Of a DNA stretch of 64,000 nucleotides, positions 1 to 8,774 are shown one piece after another. The notes beneath the pieces are model-generated. The model worked only from the letters and a program-made list of their open reading frames with translations. It was not told the DNA's origin and made no database searches. Source of the DNA: Bacillaceae bacterium JMAK1. GTDB lineage: Bacteria > Bacillota > Bacilli > Bacillales > Marinococcaceae. Numbering within the stretch: the first letter of the stretch is position 1; every line of letters starts with the position of its first letter. Position numbers and translations under genes: made by a program. The stretch lies in the NCBI GenBank assembly GCA_012970285.1, contig JIBW01000002.1, positions 620,001 through 684,000 of the forward strand, written 5' to 3'.

Positions 1-147
1 GAATCGTGTTACGTAGAAACTGAAACAGGTGTCGTTATGCTCGAAAAGAACACTGAGGGTGAATGGGTTGTAGGGAAATTGATCAGTCCGAATCCGAGTG
101 ATTATTTAGACCCAAAATACGAACCGGGTACACTTTGGAACAGCTAA
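1..147 (+). CDS. ylzJ: YlzJ-like protein, C-terminal part
   Basis: An open frame runs from the window edge to a TAA at 145-147 and encodes the last 48 residues of a protein that begins outside the window. It ends with a PNPSDYLDPKYEPGTLW-like tail. In Bacillus, the small YlzJ protein sits between tepA and spoIIIE, and this position and tail fit it. No function is known to me for this family. The assignment rests mainly on synteny with spoIIIE; only the C-terminus is visible, so the call is moderate. Confidence 0.6.
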   Translation, partial: ESCYVETETGVVMLEKNTEGEWVVGKLISPNPSDYLDPKYEPGTLWNS

Positions 148-179
148 GATGAACAACGAAATGTTGCTCATCTTTTTTA
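147..179 (+). terminator. Intrinsic terminator after ylzJ
   Basis: An inverted repeat (AGATGAACAAC / GTTGCTCATCT, one mismatch) is followed directly by a run of T. It separates the upstream gene from spoIIIE. Confidence 0.85.
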
Positions 180-228
180 TGATCATAGGCGATGTAAGAC
201 GTTTGTAAGCTTTGAAAGAAGCGGTTTA

Positions 229-237
229 TGTTATAAT
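229..237 (+). promoter_or_regulatory. Extended -10 promoter of spoIIIE
   Basis: The sequence TGTTATAAT is a perfect extended -10 element (TGnTATAAT), lying 57 bases upstream of the spoIIIE start codon and just downstream of a terminator. A weak TTGAAA lies only 14 bases upstream, so the extended -10 probably carries the promoter. Confidence 0.55.
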
Positions 238-293
238 AAACCAGCAATGCCATCTCTGACCATGTTTGATTTTTTGTTAGGGGGAGGAGTGCA

Positions 294-2594
294 GTGGGGA
301 AGAAAAAGAAGAAAAAGAAAAAGCAGCAAGATTGGACGACGCAATTGAAGTTTGAGTTGAGCGGAATTGCGATTGTCATGCTCGCTCTCATTGCGACGTT
401 TAATTTTGGTTCAGTTGGTACGATTCTTATTCAGTTGTTTCGTTTCTTTGCAGGGGAATGGTATCACTTTATCACCTTCTTGTTGTATTTGTTTGCGCTC
501 ACGTTAATTTTTAAACGAGTGTTACCTAAAGTTTGGACAAAACGACTTACAGGTCTCTATTTAGCGATGTTTACGGTCCTTTTATATACACACTTAAGTT
601 TGTTTGAGAACTTACAAAGTGTTGGTCCTTTTACGAACGGTTCCGTGTTAATTAACACGTTAGAACTTTATCGCATGGATTTGCTCGGACAAGCGGATGA
701 CCTCGGTGGAGGCATGCTCGGTGCACTCGGGTATGCGACGGGGACGTTCTTATTTGATGTTGAAGGAACCTTTGCAGTCGGGATTATTTTGTTTGTCGTA
801 GCGTTTATTTTACTCAGCGGTAAGTCAATCCGCGATGTGTACGACTATGCTTCCTCTAAAGTGCGCTACGGAGCAGGAGTTGTTTGGAACGCTGCAAAAG
901 GTATTCAGACGAAAGTGAAAAGTAATCAAACAACAACGTCAACTCAACAACAGGCGACAACGAAGACTAAGCCTGTTGCAGAGAAGAAAGCCGAATCATC
1001 AGCGCAAGTACAGGGGCAAGCAACAACCGGTTCTGAGCGTCCTGTTATCCATAACTTCCAAGAAAACACGTATGCGAAGGAAGAAGCGAAACCACGAAAA
1101 GCTCAAAAAGGAAAAGACGACCAAGACGAAGAAATGGCACCACTTGTTACGACCGAACGCTCAAATGAAGATTATCAGCTTCCAGCGATCGATTTGTTAC
1201 AATCACCGGTACAAAATCATCAAACGAGTGATCGTAATCAAGTGTCTACGAACGCGAAGAAACTTGAAGATACGTTAAAGAGCTTTGGTGTACAAGCTCA
1301 AGTGAACGAAGTTCATTTAGGACCTGCTGTAACCAAATACGAAGTACAACCTGCGGTTGGCGTAAAAGTCAGTAAGATTGTCAGTTTAACCGATGACATT
1401 GCCTTGGCACTTGCTGCCAAAGACATTCGAATTGAAGCGCCAATACCAGGGAAATCTGCCGTCGGAATTGAAGTGCCAAACCAAGATGTTGCGATGGTAA
1501 CCTTACGTGAAGTAATCGAAGGCTCAAAAAGCGACAGCGTCTTATCTGTCGGACTTGGTCGCGACATTTCAGGTGAGCCGATGATGGCAGAGCTGAACAA
1601 AATGCCACATCTTCTCGTTGCAGGTGCTACAGGAAGCGGGAAAAGTGTGTGCATTAATGGCATTGTTACGAGTATATTAATGCGAGCAAAGCCTCACGAA
1701 GTGAAACTAATGATGATCGACCCGAAAATGGTCGAACTGAATGTGTACAACGGCATTCCACATTTATTAACACCAGTCGTTACCGAGCCAAAAAAAGCAG
1801 CCCAAGCGTTGAAGAAGGTCGTATCTGAAATGGAGCGTCGTTACGAGTTGTTCTCTCATAGCGGCAGTCGGAACATTGAAGGGTATAATGCGATGGTCCG
1901 GAAGCACAATGAGAAAGACGAAGAAGAGGAAAAACCTCTTTTACCTTACATCGTCGTCATTGTCGATGAGCTTGCTGACTTAATGATGGTTGCATCAAGC
2001 GATGTGGAAGACGCAATTACGCGCCTTGCACAAATGGCCCGAGCAGCGGGTATTCACATGATCATTGCTACACAGCGCCCTTCAGTAGATGTCATTACGG
2101 GTGTGATTAAAGCGAACATCCCATCACGTATTGCGTTTGGTGTATCGAGTTCGACCGATTCAAGAACAATTCTTGATTCGTCAGGTGCGGAGAAGTTACT
2201 CGGTCGAGGCGACATGTTGTTTTTACCAGTAGGTGCCAACAAGTCAACGAGAATACAAGGTGCGTTTATTTCAGATGATGAAGTAGAAGAGATCGTTAAT
2301 TTCGTTATTGAACAACAAAAAGCACAATACGAAGAAGAAATGACGCCAGACGATGTCGTTGAAACGCATGAAGAACCAACAGATGAGCTGTTTTATGACG
2401 CAGTCGACCTTGTTATGCAAATGAATACCGCATCGGTTTCAATGCTGCAACGTAGGTTCAGAATTGGGTATACGAGAGCGGCGCGACTCGTTGATGAAAT
2501 GGAAGCACAAGGAATTGTCGGACCTTATGAAGGTAAGAAACCTCGAGAAGTATTAAAGCGAATCGATTCAGAAGACATGACAGATGCGAAGTAA
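294..2594 (+). CDS. spoIIIE: DNA translocase SpoIIIE (FtsK family)
   Basis: ATP-driven DNA pump that moves the chromosome through the septum, essential for filling the forespore. The 766-residue product has about four membrane segments (roughly residues 20-180), a charged Gln/Lys/Glu linker (to about 290), and the FtsK motor with Walker A GATGSGKS near residue 445 and Walker [11 protein letters not shown] near 553. A C-terminal winged-helix gamma domain (about 700-760) would read SRS orientation sequences. The GTG start at 294 follows a strong GGGGGAGG site. The N-terminus is very lysine-rich (eight consecutive Lys after Met-Gly). Length is close to B. subtilis SpoIIIE (about 787). SftA is the paralogue to exclude; the membrane segments and the ymfF-ymfH neighbours favour SpoIIIE. 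Confidence 0.93.
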   Translation: MGKKKKKKKKQQDWTTQLKFELSGIAIVMLALIATFNFGSVGTILIQLFRFFAGEWYHFITFLLYLFALTLIFKRVLPKVWTKRLTGLYLAMFTVLLYTHLSLFENLQSVGPFTNGSVLINTLELYRMDLLGQADDLGGGMLGALGYATGTFLFDVEGTFAVGIILFVVAFILLSGKSIRDVYDYASSKVRYGAGVVWNAAKGIQTKVKSNQTTTSTQQQATTKTKPVAEKKAESSAQVQGQATTGSERPVIHNFQENTYAKEEAKPRKAQKGKDDQDEEMAPLVTTERSNEDYQLPAIDLLQSPVQNHQTSDRNQVSTNAKKLEDTLKSFGVQAQVNEVHLGPAVTKYEVQPAVGVKVSKIVSLTDDIALALAAKDIRIEAPIPGKSAVGIEVPNQDVAMVTLREVIEGSKSDSVLSVGLGRDISGEPMMAELNKMPHLLVAGATGSGKSVCINGIVTSILMRAKPHEVKLMMIDPKMVELNVYNGIPHLLTPVVTEPKKAAQALKKVVSEMERRYELFSHSGSRNIEGYNAMVRKHNEKDEEEEKPLLPYIVVIVDELADLMMVASSDVEDAITRLAQMARAAGIHMIIATQRPSVDVITGVIKANIPSRIAFGVSSSTDSRTILDSSGAEKLLGRGDMLFLPVGANKSTRIQGAFISDDEVEEIVNFVIEQQKAQYEEEMTPDDVVETHEEPTDELFYDAVDLVMQMNTASVSMLQRRFRIGYTRAARLVDEMEAQGIVGPYEGKKPREVLKRIDSEDMTDAK

Positions 2595-2613
2595 ATAGAA
2601 AAAGGTGATGTAC

Positions 2614-3894
2614 ATGGCAGAAGTAGAAACATTTCAAGTCGGTAGCATGAATGTTCATTTTCAACCGAGTAAGAAATACAAAACGACGACGTTCGTGTTA
2701 CAAATCAAGGCGCCATTAGAAAAAGGTTCAGTTGCTGCGTCTCGTGCACTTCTTATGCAAGTGCTACAGGCGGGCACAGATGCTTTTCCATCAAGACGCG
2801 CGATTCGTAAGCACCTAGACTCGTTATACGGTGCATCATTTGGCGGTGATGTGAGTAAAAAAGGTGAGCAACACTTTCTCACATTTTTTATGGAAGTGCC
2901 CCATGAGAAGTTTTTACAACAAGAAGACGAACCGCTCGTAAAAAAAGCGCTCTCGTTTTTAACATCAGCGCTCTTTGAACCAGTGCGTGAAAACGGAACG
3001 TTCAAAGAAAGCATCGTTAACGAAGAAAAACAAGCCCTCAAAAGTAAAATCAAAAATATTGCAGATGATAAAGTGCGCTATGCGAATGGTCGTCTCATTG
3101 AAGAAATGTGCAAAGACGAAACGTATGGCATTCATCCGTACGGGTCTTACGACGAAGTCGACGCGCTAACTGCACAAGACCTAGAAAACGCGTACGAATC
3201 ACTCCTTTCTAACGATCAATTTGATTTATTTATCACTGGACCAGGGAAAGTCGGTGAATTAACACCAGTTTTAAATGAGAGAAAAGCATCGTTTAAAAGC
3301 CGTGCGGTTGAGACAAGTACATCGGTGAACGGCTCTACGAATAACGGTCGTGAAGTGATTGAGCACCAAGATCTTCAACAAGCGAAACTACATTTAGGTT
3401 TTCGAGTTCCGTATACAGCAAGTGATGCTGAATATGCAACAGTTCTCGTTGCGAACGGAATCTTCGGTGCGTTTCCCCATTCGAAACTGTTTGTGAACGT
3501 ACGTGAAAAGGAAAGCTTAGCTTATTATGCGGCGTCCCGTTATGAACCGTACAAAGGCTTAATTTTTGCAATGGCAGGGATCGGCTTTGAACAGTTCGAA
3601 AAAGCCACAAAGATTATGACTGAACAACTCGACGCATTAAAAGCTGGCGATTTCACAGAAGATGAATTAACGACAACGAAGTTAATGATCAAAAATCAAA
3701 TTCTAGAACAAGTCGATACCGCTCGAGGTAATATTGATTTGTTGTATCAAAATATCCTCACTGGTCGTGAGCGTTCTGTGGAAGAGCGAGTAAGTGAAAT
3801 TGATGCGGTTACGAGAGAAGACGTCATTCGCGTTTCAAAAGCGATTGAACTAGATACAGTTTACTTGTTAACGGGTAAGGAGGAGCGCGCATAA
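2614..3894 (+). CDS. ymfF: M16-family peptidase-like protein YmfF (no zinc motif)
   Basis: Homologue of insulinase-type M16 peptidases that lacks the HxxEH zinc motif, so it is probably the non-catalytic partner of the YmfH protein encoded next. M16 enzymes often work as pairs of one active and one inactive subunit. The family is linked by genome context to EF-P modification (YmfI pathway); that role is from established annotation, not visible here. The frame is open from a GTG at 2605, but ATG 2614 sits six bases after AAAGGTG and gives MAEVETFQVG, so I place the start there (426 aa). The stop codon overlaps the ymfH ATG by one base, indicating translational coupling. Confidence 0.88.
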   Translation: MAEVETFQVGSMNVHFQPSKKYKTTTFVLQIKAPLEKGSVAASRALLMQVLQAGTDAFPSRRAIRKHLDSLYGASFGGDVSKKGEQHFLTFFMEVPHEKFLQQEDEPLVKKALSFLTSALFEPVRENGTFKESIVNEEKQALKSKIKNIADDKVRYANGRLIEEMCKDETYGIHPYGSYDEVDALTAQDLENAYESLLSNDQFDLFITGPGKVGELTPVLNERKASFKSRAVETSTSVNGSTNNGREVIEHQDLQQAKLHLGFRVPYTASDAEYATVLVANGIFGAFPHSKLFVNVREKESLAYYAASRYEPYKGLIFAMAGIGFEQFEKATKIMTEQLDALKAGDFTEDELTTTKLMIKNQILEQVDTARGNIDLLYQNILTGRERSVEERVSEIDAVTREDVIRVSKAIELDTVYLLTGKEERA

Positions 3895-5174
3895 TGGAAA
3901 AACTACATTACGAACAGCTCGGTGAAACGTTATATAAAGAAACGCTCGATAATGGCCTTAAGGTCTACATCTTGCCGCGTCAGGAAAACAACAAAACATT
4001 TTCCATCTTTACGACGAATTACGGCTCGATTGATGATCAGTTCACTCCGATGAATGAAGAAGAAGTCGTTAAAGTTCCTGATGGCATTGCCCATTTTCTA
4101 GAGCACAAGTTGTTTGAAGACGAAGAGGGAGATGTGTTCGATACGTTTTCCCGTCGCGGGGCACAGACAAATGCATTTACGAGCTTTACGAGAACAGCGT
4201 ATTTGTTCTCAAGCACAAGTGGCGTGAAGGACAACGTAAAAACGCTCATTGATTTCGTGCAAAAGCCGTATTTCACTAAGGAATCGGTCGCTAAAGAGCA
4301 AGGCATCATCGAACAAGAAATTCGTATGTATGAAGACGATGCAGACTGGCGTTTGTTTTTCGGGCTGATTGCGGCTCTTTATGAGAAGAGTACAGTGCGA
4401 GTTGATATTGCCGGTACCGTTTCGTCGATTCAAGATATTACGAAAGATATGTTGTATCAATGTTATGAGACGTTTTATCACCCATCAAATATGGTGCTCT
4501 TTATCGTCGGTCCAGTTGACGCAGATGAAATGCTTACGCTTGTAAAAGAAAATCAAGCAGGGAAAACCTTTAAAGAACAAGGTGAAATCACACGAATTTA
4601 CGGAGACGAACCGGCAACGAGCTACAAAAAAGAAGATACCCTTCATATGAACGTACAAACGCCAAAAGTATTGCTCGGGTATAAAGAAGCCAATGATGAC
4701 TACCCTCTTGAAGGGTTAAGTTACGAGCTCGCGATGCAAATGCTTTTAGATATTATGTTCGGGCCGAGCTCTGAGGCTTATGAAGAAATGTATCGTGAAG
4801 GCATTATCGATAGTTCGTTCTCGACGGACTTTACGATGGAGCGCTCTTTCGGGTTTTCAGCGATTGGTGGCGATACGAAAGATCCAGACGCCCTCGTAAA
4901 GAAAATGCGTGAAACCATTCGCTCTTATAAACAAAAGGCGTTAAGCGAAGAGGAAATGGCCATTACGAAAAAACGTAAAATCGGTTCTTTCATGAAACAA
5001 TTAAACAGCTCCGAATTTATCGCTACGCAATTTACTCGTTATGAAATGAATGACGATGATTTGTTTGAAGTCGTTCCGAAACTCGAGGCGTTAACGCTAG
5101 GAGATTTAGAGAAAGTCCTTCAACGCCACTTCGTTGATGACCAAAGCTCAATCATGAAGGTATTGCCTAAGTGA
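3894..5174 (+). CDS. ymfH: M16-family zinc peptidase YmfH
   Basis: Insulinase-like (M16) zinc peptidase of 426 residues. The inverted zinc motif HFLEH (HxxEH) is present near residue 66, and the downstream acidic zinc ligand is probably in EQGIIEQEIRMYED about 70 residues later. It follows ymfF with a one-base overlap and overlaps the next gene (ymfI) by four bases, so the three form one translationally coupled unit. A GGAGG lies just upstream of the ATG at 3894. The substrate is unknown; by context it acts with YmfF, possibly in the EF-P modification pathway. Confidence 0.9.
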   Translation: MEKLHYEQLGETLYKETLDNGLKVYILPRQENNKTFSIFTTNYGSIDDQFTPMNEEEVVKVPDGIAHFLEHKLFEDEEGDVFDTFSRRGAQTNAFTSFTRTAYLFSSTSGVKDNVKTLIDFVQKPYFTKESVAKEQGIIEQEIRMYEDDADWRLFFGLIAALYEKSTVRVDIAGTVSSIQDITKDMLYQCYETFYHPSNMVLFIVGPVDADEMLTLVKENQAGKTFKEQGEITRIYGDEPATSYKKEDTLHMNVQTPKVLLGYKEANDDYPLEGLSYELAMQMLLDIMFGPSSEAYEEMYREGIIDSSFSTDFTMERSFGFSAIGGDTKDPDALVKKMRETIRSYKQKALSEEEMAITKKRKIGSFMKQLNSSEFIATQFTRYEMNDDDLFEVVPKLEALTLGDLEKVLQRHFVDDQSSIMKVLPK

Positions 5175-5896
5175 AACGGAGAATCTTAATAACTGGAGCG
5201 AGTGGCGGAATCGGTCAGGCGATTGCCACGTCGCTTTCGAATGCAGGAACACATCTGTTCCTGCATTATTTTAAAGGAAAAGAACGAGCCGACCAGTTAA
5301 AACATACTTGTGAAGCAAATGGCAGCGAAGTGACGTTAATAAAAGGCGATTTAACGACGTCTAGTGGCACGGTGGCGTTTCTTGACGAACTCGAAGTGCC
5401 GATCGATGCTTTTATTCATGCAAGTGGTCATGATTTATATGGGCTTTATACCGACTATACGAACGAAGAACGTGATGCGCTCATGCACCATCACGTCTAT
5501 GCTGCGATGGCGGTTGCAAAACGAGTGTTACCAACGATGATCCAAAAGAAATCGGGGCGAATCGTGATTATCTCCTCGATCTGGGGTGAAGTTGGGGCGT
5601 CGATGGAAGTGCTGTATTCGACGGCGAAAGGGGCACAGCTCGCGTTTGTTAAAGCCTTAGCGAAGGAAGTTGCTATCTCTGGAATTACTGTCAATGCTGT
5701 CTCTCCTGGAGTGGTTGAAACTAACATGATGACGTCATTTACAGCGGATGAGAAGGAAGAACTTGCATCACGAATTCCTGCAGGGACGTTCGGTACACCA
5801 GAACAGATCGCTTCGGCTTGCGCGTATTTACTTACAGAGGATGCAGCATATGTGAATGGCCACGTGTTCTCCATAAATGGAGGCTTTAACGGGTAG
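5171..5896 (+). CDS. ymfI: SDR-family EF-P 5-aminopentanone reductase YmfI
   Basis: Short-chain dehydrogenase/reductase of 241 residues. The nucleotide-binding motif TGASGGIG is at the N-terminus and the catalytic Ser and YSTAK (YxxxK) are near residues 136-155. In B. subtilis YmfI is reported to reduce the 5-aminopentanone group on elongation factor P to 5-aminopentanol, a modification needed for swarming; this function is transferred by homology and synteny. The GTG start at 5171 overlaps the ymfH stop (GTGA). A generic FabG-like role cannot be excluded from sequence alone. Confidence 0.85.
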   Translation: MKRRILITGASGGIGQAIATSLSNAGTHLFLHYFKGKERADQLKHTCEANGSEVTLIKGDLTTSSGTVAFLDELEVPIDAFIHASGHDLYGLYTDYTNEERDALMHHHVYAAMAVAKRVLPTMIQKKSGRIVIISSIWGEVGASMEVLYSTAKGAQLAFVKALAKEVAISGITVNAVSPGVVETNMMTSFTADEKEELASRIPAGTFGTPEQIASACAYLLTEDAAYVNGHVFSINGGFNG

Positions 5897-5924
5897 GCAT
5901 GTATAATTTTCTCGCTTTGATTCA

Positions 5925-5940
5925 CACTACACGTGTAGTG
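5925..5940. promoter_or_regulatory. 16-bp perfect palindrome upstream of ymfJ
   Basis: CACTACACGTGTAGTG is a perfect 16-bp palindrome lying between a TATAAT-like hexamer (5902-5907) and the ymfJ start (5965). Its position just downstream of a possible -10 is that of a repressor operator. No regulator is identified. Confidence 0.35.
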
Positions 5941-5964
5941 ACTTATGAATGGAGGAGGAAGATC

Positions 5965-6213
5965 ATGTCTGTTCTTGAGAATTGGGACCACTGGAAATCG
6001 TTTTTAGGCGAACGCCTAGAATCTGCAGAACACGATGGCTTAAACGAAAGTGTCGTATCTGACGTTGCCTTTGAAGTTGGCGATTATTTAGCGAATCAAG
6101 TAGAACCACAAAACGAACAAGAACGAGTGCTTGCGGATATGTGGAAAGTCGCAGATGAATCTGAACAACATGCGATTGCGAACATGATGGTCAAACTCGT
6201 ACAAAAACATTAA
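5965..6213 (+). CDS. ymfJ: DUF3243 protein YmfJ
   Basis: Small protein of 82 residues beginning MSVLENWDHWKSFLG, matching the DUF3243 / YmfJ family by length and by its position between ymfI and ymfK. The function is unknown. The open frame extends upstream to 5899, but the ATG at 5965 has a strong GGAGGAGG six bases ahead and starts the conserved part. It is followed by an intrinsic terminator. Confidence 0.82.
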   Translation: MSVLENWDHWKSFLGERLESAEHDGLNESVVSDVAFEVGDYLANQVEPQNEQERVLADMWKVADESEQHAIANMMVKLVQKH

Positions 6214-6220
6214 ACGTTAA

Positions 6221-6256
6221 GCGCACCGATCCCAACATTGGTCGGTGCGTTTTTTG
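6221..6256 (+). terminator. Intrinsic terminator after ymfJ
   Basis: GCGCACCGA and TCGGTGCG arms around a short loop, followed by six T. Confidence 0.88.
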
Positions 6257-6354
6257 TTTGTAGACAAAATACTATTCAAATGGTTGAAAATAACGTAAAA
6301 TGACAGATGTATACTTAACCAATATATGTATATAGTTAAAGGAGGCCCGATTTT

Positions 6355-7131
6355 ATGGTGGAAAAGAAAGAATGGTATTTCGAATATCAAATTCATCAAA
6401 ACCGACCCGGTCTTCTTGGGGATATCTCCTCTCTACTTGGTATGTTATCGATCAATATCGTAACGATTAACGGTGTTGAGAACAACCGACGGGGAATGCT
6501 CATTCGCTCTGCAAATGATGATAACATCGCGCGCTTGCGTGACATATTAGAAACGATGCAAATAATTACGTTAATGAAAATTCGACAACCTCGCTTGCGA
6601 GACCGTTTGGCTGTGATGCACGGTCGTTATATTGAACGCGATGCTGATGATAAGAAAACGTATCGGTTCGTTCGTGATGAACTCGGCTTGCTCGTTGATT
6701 TTATGGCTGAATTGTTTAAAGAAGAACGTCATTATCTCGTTGGGATTCGTGGGATGCCACGAGTTGGAAAGACCGAATCAATCGTTGCAGCAAGTGTTTG
6801 TGCGAACAAGCATTGGTCGTTCATTTCATCGACTTTACTTAGACAGACGGTTCGTTCTAAGCTAGCCGACGATGAGCGGGGTGAGAATCTCGTCTACATC
6901 ATTGATGGGATCGTCACGACGATGAGAGCAAACGAACAGCATCGTAATTTAGTGAATGAAATTATGCAATTGCCAGCTGTGAAAGTTGTGGAACATCCAG
7001 ACATATTTGTTCGTGAAACCGCGTATACGTTACAAGATTTCGATTGTATTATTGAACTTCGTAACAACGATAAAGAGAAGATCACATATGAGATGGTAGA
7101 GTCAGGTTTCTCCTCTTTTGATATTAGCTAG
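6355..7131 (+). CDS. ymfK: DUF3388 protein YmfK with ACT-like domain and P-loop
   Basis: Protein of 258 residues matching the YmfK / DUF3388 family by position. The N-terminal half resembles an ACT domain (NRPGLLGDISSLLGML near residue 16), a fold that usually binds small ligands. A Walker A-like motif GMPRVGKTES follows near residue 132, suggesting nucleotide binding. The ATG at 6355 lies after AAAGGAGG. It is separated from ymfJ by a terminator and from rodZ by only 15 bases, so ymfK and rodZ are probably co-transcribed. Its biochemical role is unknown to me. Confidence 0.8.
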   Translation: MVEKKEWYFEYQIHQNRPGLLGDISSLLGMLSINIVTINGVENNRRGMLIRSANDDNIARLRDILETMQIITLMKIRQPRLRDRLAVMHGRYIERDADDKKTYRFVRDELGLLVDFMAELFKEERHYLVGIRGMPRVGKTESIVAASVCANKHWSFISSTLLRQTVRSKLADDERGENLVYIIDGIVTTMRANEQHRNLVNEIMQLPAVKVVEHPDIFVRETAYTLQDFDCIIELRNNDKEKITYEMVESGFSSFDIS

Positions 7132-7146
7132 GTAGAAGGTGGTAAG

Positions 7147-8034
7147 ATGACAGAATTAGGTCAGTTTTTGCAGTCAAAGCGAGAAGAGTTTGGCTGGGAT
7201 TTAGAAGAAGTTCAAAAGCGTACGAAAATTCAGAAGCGTTACTTGTTAGCGATTGAGTCTGGCGACTATGGTGACTTGCCCGGTGCGTTTTATGCCCGAG
7301 CATTCATTAAAAGCTACGCTGAGGCACTTGGTCTTGAACCCGATGAAGTGTTCCAGCAATTTGAATCGGATTTACCGAAGCCCAAACAAGAAGCAGTTGA
7401 GCTGCCTTCGCGGGTTGAACAGCAAAAAACACGTACGAAAGAACGTCAGAAGAAGAGCAATTATATGCCTGCTATTTTTATCGGTTTGTTCTTGATTGCC
7501 ATTGTGGCAGGAATTTGGGCGATTATGGCGTTTCCATCTGGAACAGATGAAGCGGCTCCTGAAGAGGAAGAGTCGATGAATATCGTCGGAACGACTCCTG
7601 ATGAGGAGGAAGACGACGAAGAAGTAGGCGATGATGAAAGTGAAGAAGACACTTCTTCGACAGAAGAAGGAACGTCTGAAGATGACGAAGACGCTCAATC
7701 TGAAGAGGAAGACGAGCCATCAACAGATGAGACGTTGACGTTTGAAGAGACGAATAACAACGAGTCATTGTTTACGGTAACCGGGGATTCGTTTGCAATT
7801 GATTTTGAATTTGATGGAGAGAGTTACATCCAAATTCTAGACGAGCGCAACGGAACGGTGATTGGCATGGACGGTGTTTTCTCAAGTGATGAATCAGTTG
7901 AAGTTGACGATCAAGATTCTATTACGCTGAATGTCGGCAATACGTACGGTGTAACGATTACGGTGAATGGTGAAGAATTAGAATATCCAGTGGATACACA
8001 CCATCACTTCATTACACTAGAGTTAGAAGAATAG
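7147..8034 (+). CDS. rodZ: Cell-shape protein RodZ (YmfM)
   Basis: Bitopic membrane protein that links MreB to the elongation machinery. The 295 residues show an N-terminal HTH_25 domain (LGQFLQSKREEFGWDLEEVQ), one membrane segment (about residues 104-125, AIFIGLFLIAIVAGIWAIM), a strongly acidic Glu/Asp/Ser linker (about 135-195) and a C-terminal beta-domain of the DUF4115 type. The linker is more acidic than I would expect in B. subtilis, which fits a salt- or alkali-adapted host. ATG 7147 follows AGAAGGTGG. A terminator follows. Confidence 0.9.
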   Translation: MTELGQFLQSKREEFGWDLEEVQKRTKIQKRYLLAIESGDYGDLPGAFYARAFIKSYAEALGLEPDEVFQQFESDLPKPKQEAVELPSRVEQQKTRTKERQKKSNYMPAIFIGLFLIAIVAGIWAIMAFPSGTDEAAPEEEESMNIVGTTPDEEEDDEEVGDDESEEDTSSTEEGTSEDDEDAQSEEEDEPSTDETLTFEETNNNESLFTVTGDSFAIDFEFDGESYIQILDERNGTVIGMDGVFSSDESVEVDDQDSITLNVGNTYGVTITVNGEELEYPVDTHHHFITLELEE

Positions 8035-8042
8035 TCAGTACG

Positions 8043-8078
8043 GTCTGCTACTTGACGGTAGCAGACTTTATATTTTTC
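8043..8078 (+). terminator. Intrinsic terminator after rodZ
   Basis: Perfect 9-bp stem GTCTGCTAC / GTAGCAGAC with a 6-base loop, then a T-rich tail. Confidence 0.85.
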
Positions 8079-8180
8079 TTTTCAATTGACTTACATTTCG
8101 GTAGACTATAAAGACGCCTGTTTTCGATCAACTTACTTTTCTGTTAAACTATAAGCGTGTTTGCAAAAGGAGGGGCGATT

Positions 8181-8756
8181 TTGAACTTACCGAATCAGAT
8201 TACGCTCGCACGAATCGCATTTATTCCTATTTTTATGTTTGTCTTTTTATATCCTTTTGATTGGGGAACGGTTTCGGTTTTTAATTCCGACATTCCCGTC
8301 CATCATCTCGTAGCAGCATTGATCTATGCCATTGCGGCGCTCACCGATTGGGTAGACGGATACATAGCTAGAAGCCGGAACCTTATTAGTAACTTCGGCA
8401 AATTCTTAGATCCTTTAGCGGATAAATTACTCGTAACTGCGGCTTTACTTTCGCTAATTGAACTTGATATGCTCCCTGCGTGGATGGCGGTTGTTATTTT
8501 AACTCGTGAATTCGCGGTAACAGGTATGCGCCTCGTTGCAGCTGCAGACGGAACCGTCATTGCGGCGAGTCCACTCGGGAAATGGAAAACGGTCTTCCAA
8601 ATGGTCGCGATCTTCTTTCTTATGGTTCATAATGCACCGTTTGAAGGAATGGGATTCCCACTTGCAGACCTTTTAATGTGGATTGCTGTCATTTTGACGA
8701 TTGTTTCTGGGATCGATTATTTCTGGAAGAACAAACACATTTTTAAAGATGCCTAA
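8181..8756 (+). CDS. pgsA: CDP-diacylglycerol-glycerol-3-phosphate 3-phosphatidyltransferase
   Basis: Membrane enzyme that makes phosphatidylglycerophosphate, the committed step to phosphatidylglycerol and cardiolipin. The CDP-alcohol phosphotransferase signature D-G-x2-A-R-x8-G-x3-D-x3-D is visible from DGYIARSRN to FLDPLADK near residues 56-80, and several hydrophobic segments follow. The frame opens at a GTG at 8157, but AAAGGAGG lies at 8166-8173, so the TTG at 8181 (MNLPNQITLARI) is the likely start, giving 191 aa, close to the family's usual length. It is followed directly by cinA. Confidence 0.9.
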   Translation: MNLPNQITLARIAFIPIFMFVFLYPFDWGTVSVFNSDIPVHHLVAALIYAIAALTDWVDGYIARSRNLISNFGKFLDPLADKLLVTAALLSLIELDMLPAWMAVVILTREFAVTGMRLVAAADGTVIAASPLGKWKTVFQMVAIFFLMVHNAPFEGMGFPLADLLMWIAVILTIVSGIDYFWKNKHIFKDA

Positions 8757-8774
8757 TTGAAGGAGGCATGCTGT

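Noticed and set aside
976-1278. Second reading frame inside spoIIIE
   Set aside because: Shadow frame over the Lys/Gln-rich linker; no ribosome site or recognisable protein.
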